Source: Prevotella sp. CAG:732
GTDB taxonomy: Bacteria; Bacteroidota; Bacteroidia; Bacteroidales; Bacteroidaceae
Direction: 5' to 3'
DNA: 32,923 nucleotides
NCBI GenBank assembly: GCA_000436035.1
Contig: FR893299.1
Coordinates: forward strand, 1 to 32,923
Shown: piece by piece, positions 16,016-24,476 of the stretch
Layout of the letters: the number at the start of each line of letters is the position of its first letter
Numbering within the stretch: position 1 is the stretch's first letter
Translations under genes and position numbers: made by a program
The notes under the pieces: generated by a model
What the model was told of the DNA's origin: nothing
Database searches by the model: none
The model's input: the letters and a program-made list of their open reading frames with translations, nothing else

Positions 16016-18529
16016 ATGACATTCGACAAATTTACAATCAAGGCGCAGGAGACGGTACAGGAAGCCGTGAACATTGCGCAGCGAAATGGTCAGCAGACCA
16101 TCGAACCGGTGCATCTTCTCAGCGGTATCATCGAGAAAGCACCGGATGTAACCAACTATATCTTCCAGAAGTTGGGTATGAACGCCAACCAAATCTCCTT
16201 GCTCCTGAAGCAAGAGATGCAGCACTTGCCTAGAGTGCAGGGAGCTGGGCAGCCATACCTCTCCGGAGACACCAACCAAATCCTCTTGAACGCTGAGGAC
16301 ATCGCCAAGAAGATGGGCGACGAGTTCGTGAGCGTGGAGCCTATCCTCCTCGCCATCGTGAAGGGCAACACCACCGCCGCTCGCATCCTCAAGGACGCTG
16401 GTGCCAACGAGAAGGATATGCTTGCCGCCATCCAAGCGCTCCGCCAAGGTCAGAGCGTGAAATCCCAGAGCGCCGACGACAACTACCAGAGCCTGGAGAA
16501 GTACGCCAAGAACCTCGTGGAGCAAGCTCGCAGTGGCAAGCTCGACCCTGTGATTGGTCGTGACGAGGAAATCAGACGTGTGCTTCAGATTCTCTCTCGC
16601 CGTACCAAGAACAACCCTATATTAATAGGTGAGCCTGGTACGGGCAAGACCGCCATCGTGGAGGGCCTTGCTGAGCGTATCGTACGTGGTGATGTACCTG
16701 AGAACTTGAAGAACAAGCAACTCTACTCCCTCGACATGGGTGCCCTCGTGGCAGGTGCCAAGTACAAAGGTGAGTTTGAGGAGCGATTGAAGAGCGTCAT
16801 CAAGGAGGTGACCAACGCCAACGGACAGATCATCCTCTTCATCGATGAGATTCATACCTTGGTAGGTGCAGGCGGTGGCGAGGGTGCCATGGATGCAGCC
16901 AACATCTTGAAGCCAGCCTTGGCTCGTGGTGAGTTGAGAGCCATCGGTGCCACCACCCTCAACGAGTATCAGAAGTACTTCGAGAAGGACAAGGCACTGG
17001 AGCGCCGATTCCAGACCGTGATGGTCAACGAGCCTGACGAGGTGGATGCCATCAGCATCCTTCGTGGTATCAAGGAGCGTTACGAGAACCACCACAAGGT
17101 TCGTATCCAGGATGATGCTTGTATCGCAGCTGTCAAGCTGTCAGAGCGCTACATCTCTGATAGATTCCTCCCAGACAAGGCGATCGACCTGATGGATGAG
17201 GCAGCAGCCAAGCTTCGTATGGAGCGTGACTCTGTGCCTGAGGAGTTGGACGAGATTACTCGTCACCTGAAGCAGTTGGAGATTGAGCGTGAGGCCATCA
17301 AGCGTGAGAACGACCAGCCTAAGATTGCCCAACTCGACAAGGAGATAGCCGAACTGAAGGACCAGGAGCACGACTTCCGTGCTAAATGGGAAGGCGAGAA
17401 GGCACTCGTCAACAAGATTCAGCAAGACAAGCAAGAGATGGAGAACCTCAAGTTTGAGGCTGAGCGCCAAGAGCGTGAGGGCAACTACGAGCGTGTGGCT
17501 GAGATTCGCTACTCCAAGCTCGTGGCTCTCGAGGACGACATCAAGAAGATTCAGGAGCAACTGAAGAGTACCCAGGGTGGTGCTGCCATGGTGCGTGAGG
17601 AGGTGACCGCCGACGACATCGCCGAGGTAGTGAGCCGCTGGACGGGCATACCAGTGAGCCGTATGATGCAGAGCGAGCGTGAGAAACTGCTCCACCTGGA
17701 GGAGGAACTCCACAAGCGTGTCATCGGCCAGGACGAGGCGATTACCGCCGTGAGCGATGCCGTACGCCGTAGTCGTGCTGGCTTGCAAGACCCTAAGCGT
17801 CCTATCGCCAGCTTTATCTTCCTCGGTACCACCGGTGTGGGTAAGACAGAGCTTGCCAAGGCTTTGGCTGAGTACCTCTTCAATGACGAGTCGATGATGA
17901 CTCGTATTGATATGAGCGAGTATCAAGAGAAGTTCAGCGTCACCCGTTTGATCGGTGCGCCTCCGGGGTATGTAGGATATGACGAGGGTGGTCAGTTGAC
18001 CGAGGCTGTTCGCCGCAAGCCATACAGTGTAGTTCTCTTCGATGAGATCGAGAAGGCACACCCAGACGTCTTCAACACCTTGCTTCAGGTATTGGACGAT
18101 GGTCGATTGACCGACAACAAGGGCAGGGTGGTCAACTTCAAGAACACCATCATCATCATGACTTCCAATGCGAGCCGTGAGATGTTGAAGAGCACTTTCC
18201 GCCCAGAGTTCTTGAACCGTATCGACGACATCATCACCTTCAAGCCATTGACCAAGGATCAGATTGCCAGCGTGGTAGAGCTTCAGATGAACAGAGTCAA
18301 GAAGATGTTGGAGCCTCAGGGCTTTGACCTTCGTTGGACTCCAGCCGCCATCGCTTATCTCGCCGAGGTAGGTTACGACCCAGAGTTTGGTGCTCGTCCT
18401 GTCAAGCGTGCCATCCAAGACTACGTGCTCAACGACCTGAGCAAGAAGATTCTTGCCGAGGAGGTGAGCCGTGAGAAGCCAATCACCATCGACCACACGG
18501 CAGATGGCTTGGTCTTCGAGAACAAGTAA
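16016..18529 (+). CDS. clpB: ATP-dependent disaggregase ClpB (D2 domain shortened)
   Basis: 837 aa, against about 857-865 for typical ClpB. Hexameric Hsp100 that pulls proteins out of aggregates together with DnaK. In order: Clp N-domain (1-145), D1 with Walker A GEPGTGKT (205-212), pore loop GAKYKGEFEERL and Walker B DE (277-278); middle coiled-coil domain (about 390-510, heptads of Glu/Lys/Leu); D2 with Walker A GTTGVGKT (604-611), pore loop PGYVGYDEGG, Walker B DE (676-677), sensor-1 TSN (716-718), FRPEFLNR (728-735) and sensor-2 GARPVKR. Between TSN and FRPEF there are 9 residues where E. coli ClpB has about 28, so an in-frame stretch of about 19-20 residues is missing. The reading frame is intact. 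Monocistronic with its own promoter and terminator. Confidence 0.97.
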   Translation: MTFDKFTIKAQETVQEAVNIAQRNGQQTIEPVHLLSGIIEKAPDVTNYIFQKLGMNANQISLLLKQEMQHLPRVQGAGQPYLSGDTNQILLNAEDIAKKMGDEFVSVEPILLAIVKGNTTAARILKDAGANEKDMLAAIQALRQGQSVKSQSADDNYQSLEKYAKNLVEQARSGKLDPVIGRDEEIRRVLQILSRRTKNNPILIGEPGTGKTAIVEGLAERIVRGDVPENLKNKQLYSLDMGALVAGAKYKGEFEERLKSVIKEVTNANGQIILFIDEIHTLVGAGGGEGAMDAANILKPALARGELRAIGATTLNEYQKYFEKDKALERRFQTVMVNEPDEVDAISILRGIKERYENHHKVRIQDDACIAAVKLSERYISDRFLPDKAIDLMDEAAAKLRMERDSVPEELDEITRHLKQLEIEREAIKRENDQPKIAQLDKEIAELKDQEHDFRAKWEGEKALVNKIQQDKQEMENLKFEAERQEREGNYERVAEIRYSKLVALEDDIKKIQEQLKSTQGGAAMVREEVTADDIAEVVSRWTGIPVSRMMQSEREKLLHLEEELHKRVIGQDEAITAVSDAVRRSRAGLQDPKRPIASFIFLGTTGVGKTELAKALAEYLFNDESMMTRIDMSEYQEKFSVTRLIGAPPGYVGYDEGGQLTEAVRRKPYSVVLFDEIEKAHPDVFNTLLQVLDDGRLTDNKGRVVNFKNTIIIMTSNASREMLKSTFRPEFLNRIDDIITFKPLTKDQIASVVELQMNRVKKMLEPQGFDLRWTPAAIAYLAEVGYDPEFGARPVKRAIQDYVLNDLSKKILAEEVSREKPITIDHTADGLVFENK

Positions 18530-18557
18530 TATCTCAATAGGTTTTCACATATATTAG

Positions 18558-18600
18558 AAAAGGTTCCTTCGAGGAGTAACATCCTTCAGAGGAACCTTTT
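18558..18600. terminator. Terminator between clpB and GH97 gene
   Basis: AAAAGGTTCCT (18558-18568) pairs with AGGAACCTTTT (18590-18600), followed by further T. A-run before and T-run after make it usable in both directions for these convergent genes. Confidence 0.88.
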
Positions 18601-18607
18601 TTTTATT

Positions 18608-20605
18608 TTAGTCAATAACGATACCACCCATTGGCTGAATGGTGACTTTCGCCTTGCCATCCTTCCCTACTTTCAAGGTTTTCTTGACAGAGGTGAAGAA
18701 CTTGTCACCCTTCTTCTTAGGCATATCCGTGAGATACTCCACGGTCTTGCCGGCAAACATCGGAAGGTCGAGGGTGAGGGTGAGAGGCTTGTCGGTAGCA
18801 TTCAGTCCACCCACAAACCACTTGCCATTGCTCTTCTGGGCAGTGCTTCCGTTAGCAGAGGAAGCCTTGCGAGCCACCACGGCATACCGGGTAGGATAAC
18901 CGGCGATAAACTTGACGTCTTCCCAAGCCGTAGGCACAGCCTTGAGCCAATCCAACTCCCACTGAGGCACGTCCTCCAAGTTGTTAGGATAGAGGCAAAC
19001 ACAGTTGACGCTGCTCTGGTTGGTGATGGCGGTTGCCATCTCGAAGACATCGCTGGTGAAGCGCTGATGACGGCTCTTGTTGTCGCGAGACATATACTTA
19101 TTCATCATCACACCACCCCAGTCGAAACTTCCCACGGCATTGCGTGAGAAAGGATGCATCGTCATCTCGAAAGCCTCCTTCTTGGCATGATAGTCGGTGA
19201 AATAAACGTTCTCGGAAGCCAAGGCAGCCTCGCTAGCCACATAGTTAGGGTACATACGCTCCCATCCACGAGGCATGGTGCAGCCATGGAAGATGACCTC
19301 CAAGCCATAGTCGTTGGCATTGCTGAGGATGTCCTCATAGAGCTTCATCGTCTCCTGCTTGTCACCTCCGAAGAAATCCACCTTGATGCCGCATACACCG
19401 ATCTTCTTCATCCAAGCCATGTCACGCTTGCGGGCGATGGAGTTGTTCATCACCTGGCGAGGAGTCTGAGGCGCATCATTCTCGAAACCATTCGAGTTGT
19501 ACCAGAGCATCAGCTTCACGCCCTTGCTCTGCGCATACTTGCTCAACTCCTCGATACGACCATAACCGATCTGAGTGTCCCAGCATCCATCCACCAAGAC
19601 CGCCTCATATCCCTGGGCAGCAGCCACATCTATCATCTTGATTTGGTCGTCGTAGTTGACGGAGTTGTCTTGCCAGATGAGCCAGCTCCAGGTATATCGT
19701 GCAGGCTTGTAATTGATGCTAGGCTCATAGAGCGGAGCCACGACATCGAATGGGATGGTGGTCTCCACGATAGGGGCGAGCGTCTTGCCTATGGTGATGG
19801 TGCGCCATGGAGTCTTGCCAGGCAATGGGATGCCGGCATACTCTGAGCCGATGCCATTGTTCTCGCCCTTCTGAGGGAAGGCGATGGTATAGCCATGCTC
19901 CGGGTCATAGTCGGAGAGACGACTTCCTGGGTAGGCACTCGACACGCCCGTCTCGCTCACTAAGACCCATCCGTCTTCTCCCACCTTGAAGAGGCAAGGG
20001 AAGGTATAGCCCACGCCAAATTGCGACTTCTTGTTCATCGGAGCATCCGGTGTGTATTCCTCCTCGTAGGATGGTTTGGTGCGCTCCCATCCCGTCATCG
20101 GGGTGATCTGAGGGCAGAGGAAGGTGGTGGTCTGCTGAGGGAAGTTGAATCCGCTCACCTCTTTATATATAATGACCGACTTTGGATTGTCCTTCTTCGG
20201 GCGAATCAACTCATAGCGATAAGCCATGTCGTTGTTGGAGACGTGCAGGTGAAGGGTCATGGAGTCCTTCTTCTCATTGAGGAAGCCGATGTTAGCCTCC
20301 ACCACGTCTTTCTCCACATGTGCCTTCTTGATGCGAGACTCATCATAGGCTACATGCTCCACGCCCATGTCGGTCAGTTTTCCCATGGTGAGATTTTGTG
20401 AGAAATCACCATAATTTGCCACCAATCCGAGTGCCGAGCGAGTGAGCATCTGCTTACCCTCGTAATCTACTGTGTAAGAGACCTTGCCGCCCTCGCACTC
20501 CACATTGACTTGGAGTTTGCCGTCGGGCGACTTCACTGTGTAATTGTTGGCTTGCGCACAGAGGGCCGCAAGCAACAAAAGACTAGTTGTGATACTTTTT
20601 TGCAT
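18608..20605 (-). CDS. Glycoside hydrolase family 97 enzyme
   Basis: 665 aa, exported: signal peptide of about 19 residues (MQKSITTSLLLLAALCAQA) without lipobox, so periplasmic. Three-part GH97 layout: N-terminal beta-sandwich (to about 290), (beta/alpha)8 barrel (about 300-560), C-terminal beta domain. Barrel motifs: YTWSWLIWQD, VDGCWD, LWYNSNG, GIKVDFFGGDKQ (Asp410), FHGCTMPRGWERMYPN. Asp410 sits where the nucleophile of the retaining GH97 enzyme BtGH97b is placed, so a retaining alpha-galactosidase-like activity is more likely than the inverting SusB alpha-glucosidase; this rests on remembered alignments. ATG at 20605, with a promoter 33 bases upstream. No SusC/SusD pair is next to it, so it stands apart from any visible polysaccharide-utilisation locus. 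Confidence 0.92.
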   Translation of the reverse strand: MQKSITTSLLLLAALCAQANNYTVKSPDGKLQVNVECEGGKVSYTVDYEGKQMLTRSALGLVANYGDFSQNLTMGKLTDMGVEHVAYDESRIKKAHVEKDVVEANIGFLNEKKDSMTLHLHVSNNDMAYRYELIRPKKDNPKSVIIYKEVSGFNFPQQTTTFLCPQITPMTGWERTKPSYEEEYTPDAPMNKKSQFGVGYTFPCLFKVGEDGWVLVSETGVSSAYPGSRLSDYDPEHGYTIAFPQKGENNGIGSEYAGIPLPGKTPWRTITIGKTLAPIVETTIPFDVVAPLYEPSINYKPARYTWSWLIWQDNSVNYDDQIKMIDVAAAQGYEAVLVDGCWDTQIGYGRIEELSKYAQSKGVKLMLWYNSNGFENDAPQTPRQVMNNSIARKRDMAWMKKIGVCGIKVDFFGGDKQETMKLYEDILSNANDYGLEVIFHGCTMPRGWERMYPNYVASEAALASENVYFTDYHAKKEAFEMTMHPFSRNAVGSFDWGGVMMNKYMSRDNKSRHQRFTSDVFEMATAITNQSSVNCVCLYPNNLEDVPQWELDWLKAVPTAWEDVKFIAGYPTRYAVVARKASSANGSTAQKSNGKWFVGGLNATDKPLTLTLDLPMFAGKTVEYLTDMPKKKGDKFFTSVKKTLKVGKDGKAKVTIQPMGGIVID

Positions 20606-20637
20606 TGTTTTATCTTTGTTATTTAGGTTTCCGATGG

Positions 20638-20668
20638 CAAAGATAATAAAATAAATGATATGAGCAAA
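20638..20668 (-). promoter_or_regulatory. Promoter of GH97 gene
   Basis: On the minus strand: TTTG (20668-20665), 19 bases, then TATCTTTG (20645-20638). Leader of about 25-30 nt. Confidence 0.8.
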
Positions 20669-20830
20669 GACAAATAGTGTGATTTTTACATTCAACTTCA
20701 AGAATTCACGAATAAGAGACAACAAATCATTATAACTGCACGTTATCCAACGCCCTATTTCCCCAGAGGCATTTTCCAATTTCAGTCTTTTACAAGCATA
20801 AGCATCTGCCTTAGCTAGCATCTAGAAACG

Positions 20831-20942
20831 AAAAATGCCCCGACCTCACGTCGGGGCAATCTCTAAGTTTTTGAATGTTTCAGCAGTTTTGTGTTTTTAT
20901 GTAGTTATGATCTTTGTTTTTGAAAATCAGTTTTGTTTTACG
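20831..20942 (-). ncRNA. Candidate small RNA upstream of GH97 gene
   Basis: About 110 nt on the minus strand, bounded by a consensus promoter (20978-20947) and a strong intrinsic terminator (20858-20831). There is no ATG anywhere in the predicted transcript. The first about 80 nt are very poor in G and rich in A/C, hence largely single-stranded. It does not resemble 6S, SRP, tmRNA or RNase P RNA. It could instead be a terminated leader of the GH97 gene, but that gene has its own promoter about 165 bases beyond the terminator. Confidence 0.6.
20836..20858 (-). terminator. Strong intrinsic terminator of candidate small RNA
   Basis: TGCCCCGAC (20836-20844) and GTCGGGGCA (20850-20858), 9 bp perfect and GC-rich, 5-base loop, followed on the minus strand by five U (20835-20831). 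Confidence 0.88.
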
Positions 20943-20946
20943 GTTG

Positions 20947-20978
20947 CAAAAGTAATATAATTCTTGATTTAAATCAAA
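20947..20978 (-). promoter_or_regulatory. Orphan promoter driving candidate small RNA
   Basis: On the minus strand: TTTG (20978-20975), 20 bases, then TACTTTTG (20954-20947). It meets the Bacteroidota consensus but no protein gene follows before the terminator. Confidence 0.75.
20964..20977. promoter_or_regulatory. FNR/CRP-type palindrome
   Basis: TTGATTTAAATCAA, a perfect 14-bp palindrome fitting TTGATnnnnATCAA, the consensus of FNR-family regulators. It overlaps the upstream element of the orphan promoter, centred about 29 bases before the predicted start, a position that suggests repression rather than activation. Confidence 0.5.
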
Positions 20979-21008
20979 TAAATCTGCACTTTTAACGTAA
21001 AAAAATAC

Positions 21009-21020
21009 GTAAACGTTTGC
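21009..21020. promoter_or_regulatory. LacI-family-like operator
   Basis: GTAAACGTTTGC, with the palindromic core AAACGTTT typical of LacI/PurR/CcpA-family sites, about 70 bases upstream of the predicted small-RNA start. The rest of 21021-21248 shows only a purine-rich stretch with two copies of CGAAGAGAAGGCA (21142-21154, 21165-21177) and no convincing gene. Confidence 0.35.
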
Positions 21021-21248
21021 AAGATTTGCTACGCTTGAAGGTGCTTTTCGAGGGGATTCCGAGGCTATTCTGTGCGGATTGTGCGCCAGCACCCTGCTGT
21101 GCATTTGAGGGAGAAGGAAGGTCCACAAGGGCCAAGATAGGCGAAGAGAAGGCACGCCATAGACCGAAGAGAAGGCATGAGGATAGGCGATGCGAGAATA
21201 CGCAAGAGGAGCATGCGTGATAAAAATACTAAAATCTTCACTGATTAT

Positions 21249-21279
21249 TTTGTAGTATCTTCTTTTTGCCGTACCTTTG
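21249..21279 (+). promoter_or_regulatory. Promoter of hflX operon
   Basis: TTTG (21249-21252), 19 bases, then TACCTTTG (21272-21279). Leader of about 20 nt before the ATG at 21306. Confidence 0.85.
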
Positions 21280-21305
21280 CAGAGAATAATACATTATTAT
21301 AATAG

Positions 21306-22553
21306 ATGAAAGAATTTGTCATATCAGAAGTCAAGGCAGAGACCGCCATCCTCGTGGGTCTGGTGACCAAGGAGCAGGACGAGGCCAAGACCAAGGAATA
21401 TCTCGACGAGTTGGAATTTCTCGCCGATACCGCCGGTGCCGTCACCGTGAAGAGATTCACCCAGAAGGTGGTGGCTCCCAACCAGACCTCTTACGTGGGT
21501 AAGGGCAAGCTGGAGGAAATCAAGCAATACATCAAGGACGAAGAAGAGGAAGACCGTGAGATCGGTATGGTCATCTTCGATGATGAGTTGTCCGCCAAGC
21601 AGATACGCAACATCGAGAACGAGCTTCAGGTGAAAATCCTCGACCGCACCTCCCTCATCCTCGACATCTTCGCCATGCGTGCCCAGACCGCCGCTGCCAA
21701 GACCCAGGTGGAGTTGGCGCAATATCGCTACATGCTCCCTCGCTTGCAGAGACTCTGGACTCACTTGGAGCGCCAAGGTGGTGGTTCCGGCTCTGGCGGT
21801 GGAAAGGGTTCCGTGGGATTGCGTGGACCGGGTGAGACCCAGTTGGAGATGGACCGCCGTATCATCCTCGGCAGAATGAGCCTTCTCAAGGAGCGACTCG
21901 CCGAGATAGACAAGCAGAAGACCACCCAGCGCAAGAACCGTGGACGACTCATCCGTGTGGCACTCGTGGGCTATACCAACGTGGGCAAGAGCACCATCAT
22001 GAACCTCCTCTCCAAGAGCGAGGTGTTCGCCGAGAACAAACTCTTCGCCACCCTCGATACCACCGTGCGCAAGGTGGTGGTGGAGAACCTTCCATTCCTC
22101 CTCGCCGACACCGTAGGATTCATCCGCAAGTTGCCTACCGACCTGGTGGATTCCTTCAAGAGCACCCTCGATGAGACCCGTGAGGCTGACCTCCTACTCC
22201 ACGTAGTAGATATCTCCCACCCCGACTTCGAGGAACAGATTCAAGTGGTGGAGAACACCCTGAAGGAACTGGGATGCTCCGACAAGCCATCGATGATCAT
22301 CTTCAACAAGATAGACAACTACTCCTGGGTGGAGAAAGAGGAAGACGACCTCACCCCGATGCAGAAGGAGAACATCCCTCTCGAAGACCTCAAGAAGACC
22401 TGGATGGCGAAGCTACACGACGATTGCCTCTTCATCTCGGCAAAGAACAAGGAGAACATCGAGGAGTTCCGCAATGTACTCTACAAGAAGGTAAGAGAGT
22501 TGCACGTGCAGAAGTATCCGTACAACGACTTCCTCTATCAGGATTATGAATAA
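21306..22553 (+). CDS. hflX: Ribosome-associated GTPase HflX
   Basis: 415 aa. GTPase that binds the 50S subunit and splits stalled or stress-inactivated ribosomes. N-terminal HflX domain with SYVGKGKLEEI (62-72) and FDDELSAKQIRNIE; Gly-rich linker GGGSGSGGGKGS (158-169); conserved GLRGPGETQLEMDRR; coiled region; G domain with G1 GYTNVGKST (222-230), G3 DTVG (268-271), G4 NKID (334-337). The C-terminal extension is short. ATG at 21306, just after its promoter. First gene of a same-strand run with the DUF4954-like, M16 and fumarase genes (gaps 46, 20 and 22 bases), though the partners share no obvious pathway. Confidence 0.97.
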   Translation: MKEFVISEVKAETAILVGLVTKEQDEAKTKEYLDELEFLADTAGAVTVKRFTQKVVAPNQTSYVGKGKLEEIKQYIKDEEEEDREIGMVIFDDELSAKQIRNIENELQVKILDRTSLILDIFAMRAQTAAAKTQVELAQYRYMLPRLQRLWTHLERQGGGSGSGGGKGSVGLRGPGETQLEMDRRIILGRMSLLKERLAEIDKQKTTQRKNRGRLIRVALVGYTNVGKSTIMNLLSKSEVFAENKLFATLDTTVRKVVVENLPFLLADTVGFIRKLPTDLVDSFKSTLDETREADLLLHVVDISHPDFEEQIQVVENTLKELGCSDKPSMIIFNKIDNYSWVEKEEDDLTPMQKENIPLEDLKKTWMAKLHDDCLFISAKNKENIEEFRNVLYKKVRELHVQKYPYNDFLYQDYE

Positions 22554-22599
22554 CTAGTATTGGGAATCCCATCAATTCCCCACAAAACAAGCAAGCAAA

Positions 22600-24456
22600 A
22601 TGAACGACTATAGACCCCTAACCAGCGAAGAAATCGAGGTGCTCAAGCAAAACAACTGCTGGGCGGAAGACTGGACCTCCGTGAACGTCGGTGAAAACTT
22701 CAAGCCAAACTTCATGCACCGTGTGATGCTCTATGGCGAGGTGAACATCGGAGGATTCGACAAGAACGTGGAGGTGAGCCAAGGCTTCGTGAAGCACTCA
22801 GGCATCAACAATGCCACACTTCGCAACGTGACCATCGGTGACGACTGTCTCATCGAGAACATCGGCAATTTCATCAACAACTATACCATCGGTGACGATT
22901 GCTATATCTCCAACATCTCGACCCTGGAGACCACCGAGGGAGCCACCTACGGCGAGGGCAACCTAGTGAGCGTGCTCAATGAGGTGGGCGAAGGAAACGT
23001 CATCCTCTTCTCCGACCTCAATAGTCAGCTCGCCGCCTTCATGGTGAAGCACTTCTCCGACAAGGAACTCAAGGAGCGCATTCGCCAACTCATCAAGACC
23101 GACATCGACACCAAGATGCCTGAGCGTGGACGCATCGGCAACAACGTGAAGATTATCAACACCAAGGAAATCACCAACTGTGTGATCAACGACTTCTGTG
23201 AGGTGAATGGTGCTTCCCGACTGAGCGATTGTACCCTGCTCGGAAGCATCCATGGCAATGTATATATCGGCACAGGTGTCATCGCCGAGAACTCCATCAT
23301 CGCCGAGGGCGCAAGCGTCATCAACAGTGTGAAGATACAAGATTGCTTCGTGGGCGAGGCTTGCCAGTTGAGCAATGGTTTTACGGCATCCGCCTCCGTC
23401 TTCTTCGCCAACTCCTACATGAGCAATGGCGAGGCTTGTGCGGCATTCTGCGGTCCTTTCACCGCCTCCCACCACAAGAGCAGCTTGCTCATCGGTGGCA
23501 TGTTCTCGTTCTACAATGCTGGCTCAGCCACCAACTTCTCCAATCACGCCTACAAGATGGGACCTATGCACTGGGGCATCCTGGAGCGAGGTTCGAAGAC
23601 AGCCAGTGGCGCTTACCTCTTGATGCCAGCCACCCTAGGTACCTTCTCCGTGTGCTTCGGCAAGCTGATGCACCATCCTAACACCCGCAACCTGCCATTC
23701 GCCTACCTGATAGCCGATGGCGACAAGATGTTCCTCATCCCTGGACGAAACATCACCACCGTGGGTCTTTACCGAGACATCAAGAAATGGCCTAAGCGTG
23801 ACCTCCGTGCAATGGAGAACCGCAAGAGCATCGTCAACTTCGACTGGCTCTCCCCTTACTCCGTGGGCGAGGTCTTGAAGGGCAAGAAGATATTGGAGAA
23901 CCTGCGTGAGGTGACGGGCGACAATGTTTCGCAATATCTCTATCACGAGTATATCATCCCTTCTTCCTCCCTCCACAAGGGCATCAAGTACTACGACATC
24001 GCCCTGCGCATCTACATGGGCGCCGTATTGAAGAGAGTGTTGAAGCTTGACCCAGCCATCACCCCTCCTACCACCCACATCGGCGAAGGCGACTGGGATG
24101 ATCTCTCAGGACTTCTCCTCCCTGTATCAGAGGAACAGCGCATCATCGACGACCTCAAGGATGGCACTATATCTGACATTCTCACCCTCTTGAAGAGATT
24201 TGAGGACATCAATGCCAACTATCGTGACTACCAATGGGCGTGGACCTACAAGATGGTTTGCGACTATTACCATATTGACGAGATTACCCTGGAGGATGCC
24301 AACCGCATCCATGAGGACTATATCAAGGCACGCCGCTCTTGGATAGCAGAAATCAAGAAGGATGCCGAGAAGGAGTTTGCCATGGGTGACGTGGAGGAAG
24401 AGGTATTCCGCAACTTCGTGGATAGTCTCGACCAAGAAGTGGATTATGAGAACTAA
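22600..24456 (+). CDS. DUF4954-like left-handed beta-helix protein
   Basis: 618 aa, no signal peptide, predicted cytoplasmic. The first about 300 residues show irregular hexapeptide periodicity with bulky aliphatic residues (NATLRNVTIGDDCLIENIGNF, NVYIGTGVIAENSIIAEGASVINSVKI), the signature of left-handed parallel beta-helices in acyl- and nucleotidyl-transferase families. A His/Gly-rich stretch follows (TASHHKSSLLIGG, NFSNHAYKMGPMHWG, about residues 287-330), which could bind ligand or metal. The C-terminal about 220 residues are helical and charged. I assign it to DUF4954 from memory of Bacteroidales proteins of this length and pattern. No reaction is known to me. It follows hflX by 46 bases and precedes the M16 protease by 20. 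Confidence 0.85.
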   Translation: MNDYRPLTSEEIEVLKQNNCWAEDWTSVNVGENFKPNFMHRVMLYGEVNIGGFDKNVEVSQGFVKHSGINNATLRNVTIGDDCLIENIGNFINNYTIGDDCYISNISTLETTEGATYGEGNLVSVLNEVGEGNVILFSDLNSQLAAFMVKHFSDKELKERIRQLIKTDIDTKMPERGRIGNNVKIINTKEITNCVINDFCEVNGASRLSDCTLLGSIHGNVYIGTGVIAENSIIAEGASVINSVKIQDCFVGEACQLSNGFTASASVFFANSYMSNGEACAAFCGPFTASHHKSSLLIGGMFSFYNAGSATNFSNHAYKMGPMHWGILERGSKTASGAYLLMPATLGTFSVCFGKLMHHPNTRNLPFAYLIADGDKMFLIPGRNITTVGLYRDIKKWPKRDLRAMENRKSIVNFDWLSPYSVGEVLKGKKILENLREVTGDNVSQYLYHEYIIPSSSLHKGIKYYDIALRIYMGAVLKRVLKLDPAITPPTTHIGEGDWDDLSGLLLPVSEEQRIIDDLKDGTISDILTLLKRFEDINANYRDYQWAWTYKMVCDYYHIDEITLEDANRIHEDYIKARRSWIAEIKKDAEKEFAMGDVEEEVFRNFVDSLDQEVDYEN

Positions 24457-24476
24457 ACCAACTATATTATCATAAA

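Noticed and set aside
21017..21220. 67-codon plus-strand frame upstream of hflX (and 20880-21155 on the minus strand)
   Set aside because: No family resemblance, no promoter or start context, and the minus-strand frame runs through a promoter and the candidate small RNA.
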